Origin: an uncultured SAR86 cluster bacterium
GTDB taxonomy: Bacteria; Pseudomonadota; Gammaproteobacteria; Magnimaribacterales; Magnimaribacteraceae
Assembly (NCBI GenBank): GCA_902537425.1
Contig: CACBBD010000008.1
Coordinates: 1-64,000, forward strand
Direction of reading: 5' to 3'
Length of the DNA: 64,000 bases
Under the pieces are notes generated by a model. That model had not been told where the DNA came from. It did not search any database and was given only the letters and a program-made list of their open reading frames with translations. A program made the position numbers and the translations under genes. Positions 56,426 to 64,000 of this stretch are shown in pieces (positions within the stretch are counted from its first letter, which is position 1; every line of letters begins with the position of its first letter).

Positions 56426-57283
56426 TTATCCTTCGATCTGAGACATTACTTCACTAGCAAAATCTACTTTTTCCACCTCAATACCCTCTCCGACTTCATA
56501 TCTTGTAAAACTTAAAATACTAGCATTATTATCAGCTAACAGTTTACTTATTTTGACATTTGGGTCTTTGACAAAGTCTTGCTCTGATAAACTAACTTCA
56601 GCTAAGAATTTTGATATTTTACCTTCAATCATTTTTTCAATAATTTCTGGAGGTTTACCAGACTCTTCTGATTGAGCTTTGAATATTTCTCTTTCTTTGT
56701 CTAGTGTCTCTTTTGGTATATCCAAAGGAGAAACGGCCATAGGATCTGTGGCAGCAGCGTGCATAGCTATATCATTTGCAAGGGCTTCGTCTCCACCTTC
56801 TAAAGAAACAATACATCCAATTTTATTATTACTATGTAAATAGGAACCGCTAATTGAAGATTCATCGCTTTTAGCCAGTCTTCTAACGACGATATTTTCG
56901 CCTAATTTCTGAACTAATTTCTCTCTATTATCATCTACGCCACATTCTAAAAGTTGCTCTAATGAGTACGATGGATTGTTGGAATATATATCAAGAGTTT
57001 CTTTCGTGAAATTTACATATGAGTCGTCTCTTGCAACGAAATCAGTTTCGCAATTCACTTCGATCATAAAAAAATCTTTATCTTTATTGGTAATACCAAT
57101 TAAACCGTCCGCAGCTGACCTACCTGACTTTTTACTTGCTTTTATACCGCTAGTTTTTCTTAACTCTTCTATTGCTAAATCTATATCCCCGTTTGCTTCT
57201 TCCAAAGCTTTTTTACAGTCCATTAGACCTAAACCCGTTTTTTCTCTTAATTCTTTAACCTGTGAAGCTGAAATAGCACTCAT
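56426..57283 (-). CDS. tsf: Elongation factor Ts
   Basis: Nucleotide exchange factor of EF-Tu. The N-terminal UBA-like domain has VKELREKTGLGLMDCKKALEEANGDIDLAIEELR, and the core contains the EF-Tu-contacting FMIEVNCETDFVARDDSYVNF and IAMHAAATDPMAV. 285 residues (E. coli 283). It lies 2 bases after rpsB and runs directly into frr. Confidence 0.98.
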   Translation of the reverse strand: MSAISASQVKELREKTGLGLMDCKKALEEANGDIDLAIEELRKTSGIKASKKSGRSAADGLIGITNKDKDFFMIEVNCETDFVARDDSYVNFTKETLDIYSNNPSYSLEQLLECGVDDNREKLVQKLGENIVVRRLAKSDESSISGSYLHSNNKIGCIVSLEGGDEALANDIAMHAAATDPMAVSPLDIPKETLDKEREIFKAQSEESGKPPEIIEKMIEGKISKFLAEVSLSEQDFVKDPNVKISKLLADNNASILSFTRYEVGEGIEVEKVDFASEVMSQIEG

Positions 57284-57285
57284 AA

Positions 57286-58197
57286 TTATTCCTCGTTCTT
57301 TACTTCTTTATTATCTTCTTCAGAAGTGTCTAGTTTAGCTGCTTTGTCATCTGAGGGTTCTTGTATCTCTTGTGATTCATCAGCAGTTTCTTCATTTGAT
57401 ATTGAATCAGACACTCCGATATCTTTCTTAGGTGATTCTTCTGTAGTTTCATTAGTATCAACTTTACGAACAATTGAAGGTCCCGATTGAGGTTCATCCT
57501 GCTTAAGTCCTGTAGCCGCTTCAGATCCTTTCAAGCAAGCATCTGCAACTGCTTCAGTGAAAAGGGCAATTGATCTTATGGAATCATCATTACCTGGTAC
57601 CACATAATCAATGCCTTCAGGATTACTATTTGAGTCCACGATAGCCACAATGGGGATACCCATTTTACTTGCCTCAGACACTGCAATAGACTCTCTTTTA
57701 ACATCGATTATGAATAAAGCGTCCGGTAAGCCGCCCATTTCAGTCACTCCACCAATAGACTTTTCTAGTCTATCGATGTCGCGTTGTATCTTTAAACCTT
57801 CTTTTTTAGTGAGCTTGCTGAATGTTCCATCTTCCTTTTGTCTTAAAAGGTTTTCTAGCCTAGTGATAGATGATCTTATAGTTTTATAGTTAGTAAGCAT
57901 TCCCCCTAACCATCTTTCATTTACATATGGCATAGAACATCTTATTGCTTCGTTCTTGATGATATCTGTTGCTGTCCTTTTCGTTCCAACAAAAAGAATT
58001 TTGTTATTTTTTGCAGCGACTCCCTCAATAAACTTTAGGGCTGGTTTAATCATTTCTACCGAATGCTCTAAGTTAATGATGTGAATCTTATTTCTGACGC
58101 CAAAAATGTGTTGATCCATTTTTGGGTTCCAGTATTTAGTTTGATGTCCGAAGTGGACACCTGCTTGTAGCATCTGTTCTAGCGTTATTTCAGCCAT
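57286..58197 (-). CDS. rpsB: 30S ribosomal protein uS2 with acidic C-terminal extension
   Basis: Small-subunit protein needed for S1 binding. Residues 1-230 are a complete S2, with LEQMLQAGVHFGHQTKYWNPKM, FVGTKRTA, WLGGMLTN and AIVDSNSNPEGIDYVVPGNDDS. Residues about 231-303 form an extra tail very rich in Glu, Asp, Ser and Lys, predicted disordered; E. coli S2 ends near 241. The tail stays in frame and ends cleanly before tsf. Shine-Dalgarno GAGGAG lies 6 bases before the ATG. A 170-base leader precedes it. Confidence 0.97.
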   Translation of the reverse strand: MAEITLEQMLQAGVHFGHQTKYWNPKMDQHIFGVRNKIHIINLEHSVEMIKPALKFIEGVAAKNNKILFVGTKRTATDIIKNEAIRCSMPYVNERWLGGMLTNYKTIRSSITRLENLLRQKEDGTFSKLTKKEGLKIQRDIDRLEKSIGGVTEMGGLPDALFIIDVKRESIAVSEASKMGIPIVAIVDSNSNPEGIDYVVPGNDDSIRSIALFTEAVADACLKGSEAATGLKQDEPQSGPSIVRKVDTNETTEESPKKDIGVSDSISNEETADESQEIQEPSDDKAAKLDTSEEDNKEVKNEE

Positions 58198-58367
58198 TAG
58201 CTCTCCTCAATTTATGAAGAACATTACATTCCTCAGGTTATACTTCCATGAACTTACAGAACTTACTAAAGATGAGCAATCCTTAGCACCTTAGATCTGA
58301 AACAGTTTCATGTGTTTCGTTATAGGCACTTGCCTTAAGGAGAGCTTTATATCATATTTATACTAAA
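58198..58367 (-). promoter_or_regulatory. rpsB leader region with hairpin (58215-58235)
   Basis: The longest gene-free stretch in the window. On the minus strand a 7-bp stem TGAGGAA/TTCTTCA with a 7-base loop ends 17 bases before the rpsB ATG. Further upstream are GGCAAGTGCC (small hairpin) and an AT-rich TATAAA near 58350 that could be the -10 of an rpsB promoter. Leaders of this size before rpsB in gammaproteobacteria mediate S2 autoregulation (family knowledge); similarity in detail was not checked. Confidence 0.4.
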
Positions 58368-59108
58368 TCAAGAAGAATAAATATCACTCATAGAATAGAG
58401 GCCAGGTGACCTTTCAGTTAGCCATGACGCTCCTTTTAAGGCTCCCAAAGCAAATATTGATCTGTCTTCTGCCCTATGAGTAAATTCTATTATCTCCTTA
58501 TCTAGTGTAATACTAACTGTATGTTCCCCTGGATTATTACCTTCTCTAAAGCTTTCTATCACCACGTTAGCTTCTGGATAAATAGAAATAATTGCTCTTT
58601 TTAAATCTAATGCAGTTCCTGAAGGTGAGTCTTTTTTCTCGATATGATGGGTTTCATTTATAGAGAATACATGGTCTTTAGAAAATAGATTTTTCGATGT
58701 GTTTAGAATATTCTTTAGTATCGCTATACCAGAGCTTGTATTAGGAGCAAATAAAACCGGGATTTGAGTGCTAGCAACCTCTATTTCTTTGAAATCATCT
58801 TCACTGAAGCCAGTTGTTCCTATAAGAATTGAAATTTCCTTTTTCTTAGCAAGCTGTAAAATTTCCATTGAGCTTTTTGGAGAAGAGAAATCGATGATGA
58901 TATCTGCACTAAGATCTTCAGACATTTTTCCTGTTATTTGGATCCCTGTTTCTTCTATTTCAAGCAACTCTCCAACATCTTTTTCAAAAAAGGTACTATC
59001 AGGTGAGCAGCTCCCACCAACTAATTTGAATCGAGAACTTTCTAAAGCATAAGAAGATAAAAGCTTGCCAACTTTACCTGTTATTCCTGAAATAAAAAGA
59101 TTCTTCAA
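58368..59108 (-). CDS. dapB: 4-hydroxy-tetrahydrodipicolinate reductase
   Basis: NAD(P)H-dependent reductase of the DAP/lysine pathway. N-terminal nucleotide-binding FISGITGKVGKLL, IGTTGFSEDD, APNTSSGIAIL, and the catalytic His/Lys motif THHIEKKDSPSGTALDLK. 246 residues, shorter than E. coli (273) mainly in the Rossmann part. It starts with TTG (59108) after a weak Shine-Dalgarno, 5 bases after the dnaJ stop. Its usual downstream partner carA is at the other end of the window; rpsB now follows. Confidence 0.95.
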   Translation of the reverse strand: MKNLFISGITGKVGKLLSSYALESSRFKLVGGSCSPDSTFFEKDVGELLEIEETGIQITGKMSEDLSADIIIDFSSPKSSMEILQLAKKKEISILIGTTGFSEDDFKEIEVASTQIPVLFAPNTSSGIAILKNILNTSKNLFSKDHVFSINETHHIEKKDSPSGTALDLKRAIISIYPEANVVIESFREGNNPGEHTVSITLDKEIIEFTHRAEDRSIFALGALKGASWLTERSPGLYSMSDIYSS

Positions 59109-59113
59109 AATTC

Positions 59114-60235
59114 TTAATTGCTAGTATCAAAAAAAGATTTTACCTTAGAAAACCACTCATCTCTTAATGGATTCTGCCGAGAATCCTCAGAGATTGAAGC
59201 TTGAAATTCTTTGAGAAGTTGTTTTTGATCTTTTGAAAGGTTTTGTGGCGTTTCTATTACGGCCCTGCATAGTAGATCACCAGTAGAGCCTCCTCTAATT
59301 GGACTTATGCCTTTACCCCTCAGTCTGAATAGTTTGCCTGTTTGTGTACCCTCAGGTATTTTTATTTTTACTTTACCGTCCAAAGTGGGTATTTGAATTT
59401 CGCCACCTAGTGTTGCATCTATAAAGCTTATAGGAGCCTCGCAATAGAGATGTTTGCCATCGCGTTCAAATACATCATGCGGTAAAACTTTAATTTGAAC
59501 AAATAAATCGCCTGAAGGACCTCCATTTAATCCTGCCTCACCTTCTCCGGAAAGCCTAATTCTGTCTCCTGTATCGACCCCTGCGGGTATTTTTACAGAT
59601 AAAGTCTTGCGTTTTTCTACCCTACCTTGACCCCCACATGTCTTGCAAGGATGGCTGATAATTTGGCCTGAGCCACCACATTTTCTGCAAGTCTGTGCAA
59701 CTGAGAAAAAACCTTGTTGCATTCTTACTTGGCCAGTCCCTCCACATGCATCACAAGTCATCAGTTTACTATGCTCTTCTGCCCCTGTTCCTCCACAAGA
59801 TGAACAAGTATCGAGGCAAGTTATGGCGATCTTTTCTGTCACACCCCTAACTGCATCTTCAAGAGATATTGTCATGGAGTATTGTAGATCTGAACCTTTA
59901 TTAGATCGCTGTCTACGTCCAAAAGGATCTCCGCCACCAAATATATCACCGAAGATATCGCCAAAAATATCATTGAAGCCTTGAGAGCCGCCGCCTCCAA
60001 AGCTTGAGGGATCAACACCATCATGACCAAACTGGTCATATGCATTTCTCTTTGATCCATCTGATAAAACTTCATAGGCCTCTGAAGCTTCTTTAAATTT
60101 TTCGGCAGCTGAAGGATCATCGGAATTCCTATCAGGATGATATTTCATTGCAAGCTTACGATAAGCTTTTTTCAAATCATCATCAGATGCTCCCCTTTGA
60201 ACACCTAAGACATCATAATAATCCTTTTTAGACAT
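59114..60235 (-). CDS. dnaJ: Chaperone DnaJ
   Basis: Hsp40 co-chaperone delivering clients to DnaK and stimulating its ATPase. J domain with HPD in [11 protein letters not shown] (about 33-38), a Gly/Phe-rich linker (about 75-110), and four zinc repeats [24 protein letters not shown] and CKTCGGQG (about 150-210). The C-terminal substrate domains follow. 373 residues (E. coli 376). It begins 30 bases after dnaK; that gap has no sigma-32 promoter, so it depends on the dnaK transcript. Confidence 0.98.
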   Translation of the reverse strand: MSKKDYYDVLGVQRGASDDDLKKAYRKLAMKYHPDRNSDDPSAAEKFKEASEAYEVLSDGSKRNAYDQFGHDGVDPSSFGGGGSQGFNDIFGDIFGDIFGGGDPFGRRQRSNKGSDLQYSMTISLEDAVRGVTEKIAITCLDTCSSCGGTGAEEHSKLMTCDACGGTGQVRMQQGFFSVAQTCRKCGGSGQIISHPCKTCGGQGRVEKRKTLSVKIPAGVDTGDRIRLSGEGEAGLNGGPSGDLFVQIKVLPHDVFERDGKHLYCEAPISFIDATLGGEIQIPTLDGKVKIKIPEGTQTGKLFRLRGKGISPIRGGSTGDLLCRAVIETPQNLSKDQKQLLKEFQASISEDSRQNPLRDEWFSKVKSFFDTSN

Positions 60236-60265
60236 CTAATTAGTGCAGCCTAGCAGGAGGAATTC

Positions 60266-62185
60266 TTAAGAATTTTGACTTTCTTTTTCTTCGGTTACTT
60301 CCTCAAAGTCAGCATCTACGACATCTGAATCAGTATCTTGAACTTCCTGTTCTTGAGATTCTTTACTTTTAGCTTCCTCCTCATACATTCTTTGCGCAAG
60401 AGGTGCAGAAGCTTCGGAGAGGGCTTTTACTTTATTATCTATATCTTCTTTATCTTCACCCTTTAGAGCCTCTTCAAGTTCTTGAATTCCATTTTCAATA
60501 GCTTCCTTTTCGCTATCTTCAACTTTGTCTTTAGCCTCATCTAAAGTTTTCTTGCAACTATGAACTAGATTTTCGCCTAAATTCTTAGCTTGAACTAACT
60601 CCTCAAACTTTTTGTCGTCTTCAGCATGTGCTTCGGCATCTTTCACCATCTGCTCTATTTCTTCATCCGATAATCCACTTGAAGCTTTAATCTCTATAGA
60701 CTGTTCTTTTCCAGTTGCTTTGTCTTTGGCTGATACATTGAGTATTCCATTTGCATCTAAATCAAAGGATACTTCGATTTGAGGCATTCCTCGTGGAGAT
60801 GCAGGTATATCTGTTAGATTAAATTGACCAAGTGTTTTATTTTCGGTGGCTTGCTTTCTTTCACCTTGTAACACATGCACAGTGACGGCAGTTTGGTTAT
60901 CTTCAGCCGTTGAAAAGACTTGTGACTTATTAGTAGGAATCGTCGTATTTTTATCTATCAAAGGCGTCATCACACCTCCCATAGTCTCGATGCCCAAAGT
61001 CAGAGGAGTTACATCCAATAAGAGTACATCAGTTACATCTCCAGCTAATACAGCACCCTGAATCGCGGCACCAACAGATACGGCTTCGTCTGGATTAACA
61101 TCTTTTCTTGCTTCTTTTCCAAAGAAAGCTTTAACTTTTTCTTGTACAAGAGGCATTCTTGTTTGTCCGCCGACCAATATAACTTCGTCAACATCAGAAG
61201 CTTTCAGGCCAGCATCTTTAAGAGCAATCTCAGTAGGTTTTATAGTTCGGTCAACTAGGTCTTCAACTAGGGATTCTAATTTTGCTCTAGTTAATTTATG
61301 CACAAAATGCTTTGCGCCTGACGAATCAGCTGTTATGTAGGGAAGATTAATTTCAGACTGTTGATTGCTTGAAAGCTCGATTTTAGCTTTTTCCGCAGCC
61401 TCTTTTAACCTCTGTAGAGCAGCCGAGTCGTTGTGTAGGTCTAAACCAGACTCCTTCTTAAATTCGTCTGCTAGGTATTCGATTAGGGCAATATCAAAAT
61501 CTTCACCTCCAAGAAAAGTATCGCCATTAGTCGATAAGACTTCGAATTGATGTTCTCCATCAATTTCTGCGATTTCTATGATAGAAACATCGAATGTTCC
61601 GCCACCTAAGTCATACACGGCAATCTTTTGATCCCCTTTGCCTTTATCTAGTCCATAAGCCAGAGCTGCTGCTGTTGGTTCATTTATAATCCTTTTTACT
61701 TCTAAGCCAGCTATTTTTCCAGCATCTTTTGTTGCTTGTCTTTGCGAGTCATTAAAATAAGCGGGTACTGTTATAACTGCCTCCTTAATTTCTTGCCCAA
61801 GATAATCCTCAGCAGTCTTTTTCATTTTCTTTAAAATCTCAGCAGAAACTTGTTGTGGGGCTAATTTTTTTCCTTCGGCCTCAACCCAAGCATCTCCATT
61901 TTCTGCTGCAAGAATTTTGTATGGCACCATATCACTATCTTTTTTAACGACGTCATCATCGTGTTTTCTTCCAATAAGACGCTTTATGGCATATAAAGTA
62001 TTTTCTGCATTAGTGACAGCCTGGTTTTTAGCTGAATCGCCAACCTTTATTTCATCCCCGTAGGCAACTACCGAAGGAGTAGTTCTTTTACCTTCAGAAT
62101 TTTCTATTACCTTAGCTTGATCCCCTTCCATGACCGAAACACATGAATTTGTTGTTCCTAAGTCTATACCAATTACTTTAGCCAT
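60266..62185 (-). CDS. dnaK: Chaperone DnaK (Hsp70)
   Basis: ATP-dependent chaperone. Nucleotide-binding domain opens [17 protein letters not shown] and holds the phosphate-2 motif [16 protein letters not shown] and adenosine motif [11 protein letters not shown]. The interdomain linker is VLLLDVTPL, followed by the beta-sandwich substrate domain, helical lid and an acidic tail ending in the EEVTEE-type stretch. 639 residues (E. coli 638). Preceded by its own near-perfect sigma-32 promoter and a GGAG Shine-Dalgarno. Confidence 0.99.
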   Translation of the reverse strand: MAKVIGIDLGTTNSCVSVMEGDQAKVIENSEGKRTTPSVVAYGDEIKVGDSAKNQAVTNAENTLYAIKRLIGRKHDDDVVKKDSDMVPYKILAAENGDAWVEAEGKKLAPQQVSAEILKKMKKTAEDYLGQEIKEAVITVPAYFNDSQRQATKDAGKIAGLEVKRIINEPTAAALAYGLDKGKGDQKIAVYDLGGGTFDVSIIEIAEIDGEHQFEVLSTNGDTFLGGEDFDIALIEYLADEFKKESGLDLHNDSAALQRLKEAAEKAKIELSSNQQSEINLPYITADSSGAKHFVHKLTRAKLESLVEDLVDRTIKPTEIALKDAGLKASDVDEVILVGGQTRMPLVQEKVKAFFGKEARKDVNPDEAVSVGAAIQGAVLAGDVTDVLLLDVTPLTLGIETMGGVMTPLIDKNTTIPTNKSQVFSTAEDNQTAVTVHVLQGERKQATENKTLGQFNLTDIPASPRGMPQIEVSFDLDANGILNVSAKDKATGKEQSIEIKASSGLSDEEIEQMVKDAEAHAEDDKKFEELVQAKNLGENLVHSCKKTLDEAKDKVEDSEKEAIENGIQELEEALKGEDKEDIDNKVKALSEASAPLAQRMYEEEAKSKESQEQEVQDTDSDVVDADFEEVTEEKESQNS

Positions 62186-62217
62186 TTTTTTTCACTCCAA
62201 TTAAGTTCTAATTCATA

Positions 62218-62245
62218 AGATGGGGCTTATGCATACTATTTCAAG
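62218..62245 (-). promoter_or_regulatory. Sigma-32 heat-shock promoter of dnaK
   Basis: Minus strand reads CTTGAA (62240-62245), a 14-base spacer and CCCCATCT (62218-62225). This fits the sigma-32 consensus (CTTGAA, 13-15 bases, CCCCATnT). It starts 5 bases beyond the grpE stop, so dnaK-dnaJ(-dapB) can be induced independently of grpE. Confidence 0.93.
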
Positions 62246-62250
62246 TTTTT

Positions 62251-62814
62251 TTATGATTTTTCTTGAGTTTTCTTTGAAACTACGACTTTTGCAGGCCTGA
62301 GTGTTCTATCCATTATTGTGTAGCCCTTTTGCACAACATCAATAATCGTATTAGTATCGAGGGAATCGTCTTCTATTAGTGAAATTGCTTCATGTTTCTC
62401 AGGATCAAAATTTTTGTTGCTAGTATCAATAACCTCAATACTTGATGAATTTAAAGAGCCTTCTAGACTCTTAAGTGTCAATTCAAGACCTTCTTTTACT
62501 GAGAGAAATTGTTCTTCCTCGCCACATGATTCTATTGCTCTTTCTAGATTATCTGCAACAGATAAGAAATCTTTAGCTAATGACTCTACCCCGAATAACC
62601 TTGCTTTTGTTACTTCCTGTGCGGCTATTCTTCTTACATTTTGAACTTCTGCCTTCGCTCGAAGGAGCTGATCTTCTAAATCTTTGATTATTTCTTCTTG
62701 CGAAATCTCTTCTTGTTCCTCAATGGAGTCATTTTCTTCAATATCTAGAGAAACTTCTTCTTTTGCCGTATTTTCTTCTTTTTCTTGATTTTGTTCTTTA
62801 GTATCTTTGTTCAA
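62251..62814 (-). CDS. grpE: Nucleotide exchange factor GrpE
   Basis: Releases ADP from DnaK and acts as a thermosensor. 187 residues: a Glu-rich disordered N-terminus (about 1-40), a long paired helix (EIIKDLEDQLLRAKAEVQNVRRIAAQE), a four-helix bundle and the C-terminal beta domain with the family motif VQKGYTIMDRTLRPAKVVVSK. It starts with TTG at 62814, supported by a strong CGGAGA Shine-Dalgarno 6 bases upstream. A sigma-32 promoter lies immediately upstream. recN, often between grpE and fur, is absent. Confidence 0.96.
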   Translation of the reverse strand: MNKDTKEQNQEKEENTAKEEVSLDIEENDSIEEQEEISQEEIIKDLEDQLLRAKAEVQNVRRIAAQEVTKARLFGVESLAKDFLSVADNLERAIESCGEEEQFLSVKEGLELTLKSLEGSLNSSSIEVIDTSNKNFDPEKHEAISLIEDDSLDTNTIIDVVQKGYTIMDRTLRPAKVVVSKKTQEKS

Positions 62815-62835
62815 TGTTTTCTCCGTTCAAACCCT

Positions 62836-62863
62836 ATATGGGGCTTAAAGCAGCCTATTCAAG
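62836..62863 (-). promoter_or_regulatory. Sigma-32 heat-shock promoter of grpE
   Basis: Minus strand reads CTTGAA (62858-62863), a 14-base spacer and CCCCATAT (62836-62843), matching the sigma-32 consensus. It lies in the 54-base gap after fur, with a predicted start about 15 bases before the grpE TTG. Spacer length is the same as for the dnaK promoter. Confidence 0.93.
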
Positions 62864-62868
62864 TATTT

Positions 62869-63273
62869 TTATTTTTTGATAGGTTTTACATACAAAACCA
62901 TACTATGATCTATAATTTCGTAACCATGCTCTGTAGCTAGTATCTTTTGCCTCTCTTCTATGACATCATCTGTAAACTCAATTACATCTCCTGTATCAAG
63001 GCAAACCATGTGATCATGGTGATCAGATGGGGTTAATTCATAAACTGCATGGCCTTCTTCAAAGTTATGTCTTATACAAATTCCGGCTTGCTCAAATTGA
63101 GTTAGAACTCTGTAAACGGTAGCTAACCCAACTTCTTCACCTGCATCAATAAGTTTCCTATAAATATCTTCTGCACTCAGGTGAGCTTGATCTTCTTCTA
63201 AGAGCTCAAGTATCCTTAACCTCGGAAGAGTTACTTTTAAACCAGCTTTTTTTAATTCTGCATCATCTGTCAA
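62869..63273 (-). CDS. fur: Ferric uptake regulator Fur
   Basis: Iron-responsive repressor. 134 residues: winged-helix DNA-binding domain with LKVTLPRLRILELLEE and the recognition helix region GEEVGLATVYRVLTQFEQAG, then the metal site HAVYELTPSDHHDHMVCLDTG. The second Cys of the E. coli CxxC zinc motif is Thr here, and there is no C-terminal Cys pair, so the structural zinc site is reduced. The start is TTG with AAGG 8 bases upstream; no in-frame ATG exists nearby. Divergent from bamE, as in Pseudomonas (fur-omlA). Confidence 0.96.
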   Translation of the reverse strand: MTDDAELKKAGLKVTLPRLRILELLEEDQAHLSAEDIYRKLIDAGEEVGLATVYRVLTQFEQAGICIRHNFEEGHAVYELTPSDHHDHMVCLDTGDVIEFTDDVIEERQKILATEHGYEIIDHSMVLYVKPIKK

Positions 63274-63348
63274 TTTGAGTACCTTTAAATAATTAAGAAT
63301 AATTAAAAGTTAATATTATAATGGTCTAAAACCCATAATAGAAAATTA

Positions 63349-63678
63349 ATGAACACAAAATTGAAAGTAAGCACTTTATTGCTAATTGCTCTTTTTCTTA
63401 CAAATTGCAGCATACCTAGAATTTTTCAAGTTGTGGTGAGCCAAGGCAACTTAGTTGATCAAGAAATGTTAGATAAACTTGAGGTAGGAATGACAGAATC
63501 ACAAGTTAAATTCGTTATGGGAACTCCTTTAATATCTGACACTTTTTATCCTAATAGATGGGATTACTTCACATCAGTAACACAAGGTGAGATTACTTAT
63601 ACTAACCAAAAAATCACTTTATTCTTCGAAGACAATAAGTTGTTAAAATGGGAAGGAGAAATAGATATTCCCGAATAA
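63349..63678 (+). CDS. bamE: Outer membrane assembly lipoprotein BamE (SmpA/OmlA)
   Basis: Small lipoprotein of the BAM complex. Signal peptide with lipobox LTNC (lipidated Cys20). The mature domain has the family core QGNLVDQEMLDKLEVGMTESQVKFVMGTPLISDTF followed by RWDYFTS. 109 residues (E. coli 113). A TATAAT at 63317-63322 in the 75-base gap to fur is a good -10 candidate, with no clear -35. It ends 1 base from the convergent symporter gene. Confidence 0.94.
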   Translation: MNTKLKVSTLLLIALFLTNCSIPRIFQVVVSQGNLVDQEMLDKLEVGMTESQVKFVMGTPLISDTFYPNRWDYFTSVTQGEITYTNQKITLFFEDNKLLKWEGEIDIPE

Positions 63679-63679
63679 A

Positions 63680-64000
63680 TTAAATAAAAAAGTAGAGAAA
63701 GACACAACCAACCATTACAGGCGAAATATAACGAATACTAAAATACCAAAATTTAAAAATTAAATTTTCTTCAATATCAAGCTCTTCCAAAACATTCTCT
63801 TTCTTCATTACCCAGCCAACAAATATAGCTATAAATATTCCACCTAGTGGGAGCATGATCTGATTAGTTAAAAAGTCTGTGGCATCAAAAAAGTTTTTTC
63901 CGAAAATTGTAAATTCGGAAAGTAAATTGAAAGATAAGGCACTAAATAATCCTAGAAACCATGCGATAAATCCTAACAAAAGAGTTGCTGTAAATCTTTT
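63680..64000 (-). CDS. Sodium:neurotransmitter symporter (SNF) family transporter, C-terminal part
   Basis: The frame is open from the stop at 63680 to the window edge at 64000, so the start lies outside. The visible ~106 residues contain three hydrophobic segments and the bacterial SNF C-terminus: FFDATDFLTNQIMLPLGGIFIAIFVGWVMKKE, then FWYFSIRYISPVMVGCVFLYFF. The conserved LPLGGxxIAIFVGW supports the family. Such transporters import amino acids or related solutes with Na+; the substrate is not visible. Confidence 0.85.
   Translation of the reverse strand, partial: KRFTATLLLGFIAWFLGLFSALSFNLLSEFTIFGKNFFDATDFLTNQIMLPLGGIFIAIFVGWVMKKENVLEELDIEENLIFKFWYFSIRYISPVMVGCVFLYFFI

Noticed and set aside
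58340-58365. Firm assignment of the rpsB promoter
   Set aside because: A TATAAA is present, but candidate -35 elements are either poor (TTCTTG at 17 bases) or too close (TTGATT at 14 bases), so it is only mentioned within the leader entry.
60236-60265. Sigma-32 promoter before dnaJ
   Set aside because: The 30-base gap contains no CTTGAA or CCCCAT element.
63274-63348. Possible Fur box between fur and bamE
   Set aside because: The region is AT-rich with TTAATTATT-like repeats, but I could not align a convincing 19-bp Fur box.

Overview
The window is a dense, AT-rich block of a gammaproteobacterial chromosome. It reads as a streamlined, probably marine heterotroph of the SAR86/OM-type low-GC lineages. 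That placement rests on gene content, Pseudomonas-like gene order, AT-rich codon use, overlapping genes and almost no intergenic DNA; no 16S rRNA is present to confirm it. I count 61 protein genes (two cut by the window edges), two short leader-peptide ORFs and two tRNAs. I see no insertion sequence, prophage, CRISPR array, rRNA or clear pseudogene. No gene-free stretch exceeds 300 bases; the longest are 58198-58367, 13894-14053, 35009-35211 and 24794-24921, and each is described.

Layout. (1) 1-13893, minus strand: infB (cut at base 1), nusA, rimP, tRNA-fMet, tRNA-Leu(GAG), secG, tpiA, glmM, ftsH, rlmE, greA, carB, carA, pyrF. This is the classic translation/transcription-factor and carbamoyl-phosphate block, with folP and yhbY missing from their usual slots. 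(2) 13897-14031: divergent control region with a pyrBI-like attenuator (leader peptide overlapping an intrinsic terminator) for pyrF-carA-carB, and the promoter of map. (3) 14054-20770, plus strand: map, glnD, dapC, dapD, dapE, i.e. nitrogen sensing and the succinylase branch of lysine/diaminopimelate synthesis. (4) 20787-30048: POT peptide transporter, RDD protein, lptG/lptF, and divergent pepA-holC-valS plus a membrane-anchored cold-shock-domain protein. (5) 30045-39115, the most accessory part: a tas-elaA-ppiC-hupE-like operon, glutathione peroxidase, rimI-holD, leuA with a leader peptide rich in branched-chain residues, a GPH-family symporter and a crotonase. (6) 39125-58197, minus strand: tilS, accA, dnaE, rnhB, lpxB, lpxA, fabZ, lpxD, skp, bamA, rseP, dxr, cdsA, uppS, frr, tsf, rpsB, i.e. 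envelope biogenesis, lipid A, isoprenoid and translation genes in Pseudomonas order but with pyrH missing between tsf and frr. (7) 58368-64000: dapB, dnaJ, dnaK, grpE, fur, divergent bamE, and the C-terminal end of a sodium:neurotransmitter-type symporter. dnaK and grpE each have an excellent sigma-32 promoter.

How it fits together. Lysine/DAP genes occur in two places (dapCDE and dapB). Outer-membrane assembly is heavily represented (bamA, bamE, skp, lptFG, lpxABD, rseP). Pyrimidine supply (carAB, pyrF) and leucine synthesis (leuA) both carry leader ORFs, so this compact genome seems to have kept ribosome-coupled attenuation where it has dropped much else. Relative to the gene order I recall from Pseudomonas, the neighbourhoods carA|dapB and rpsB|map have been broken and rejoined as carA-pyrF|map and rpsB|dapB.
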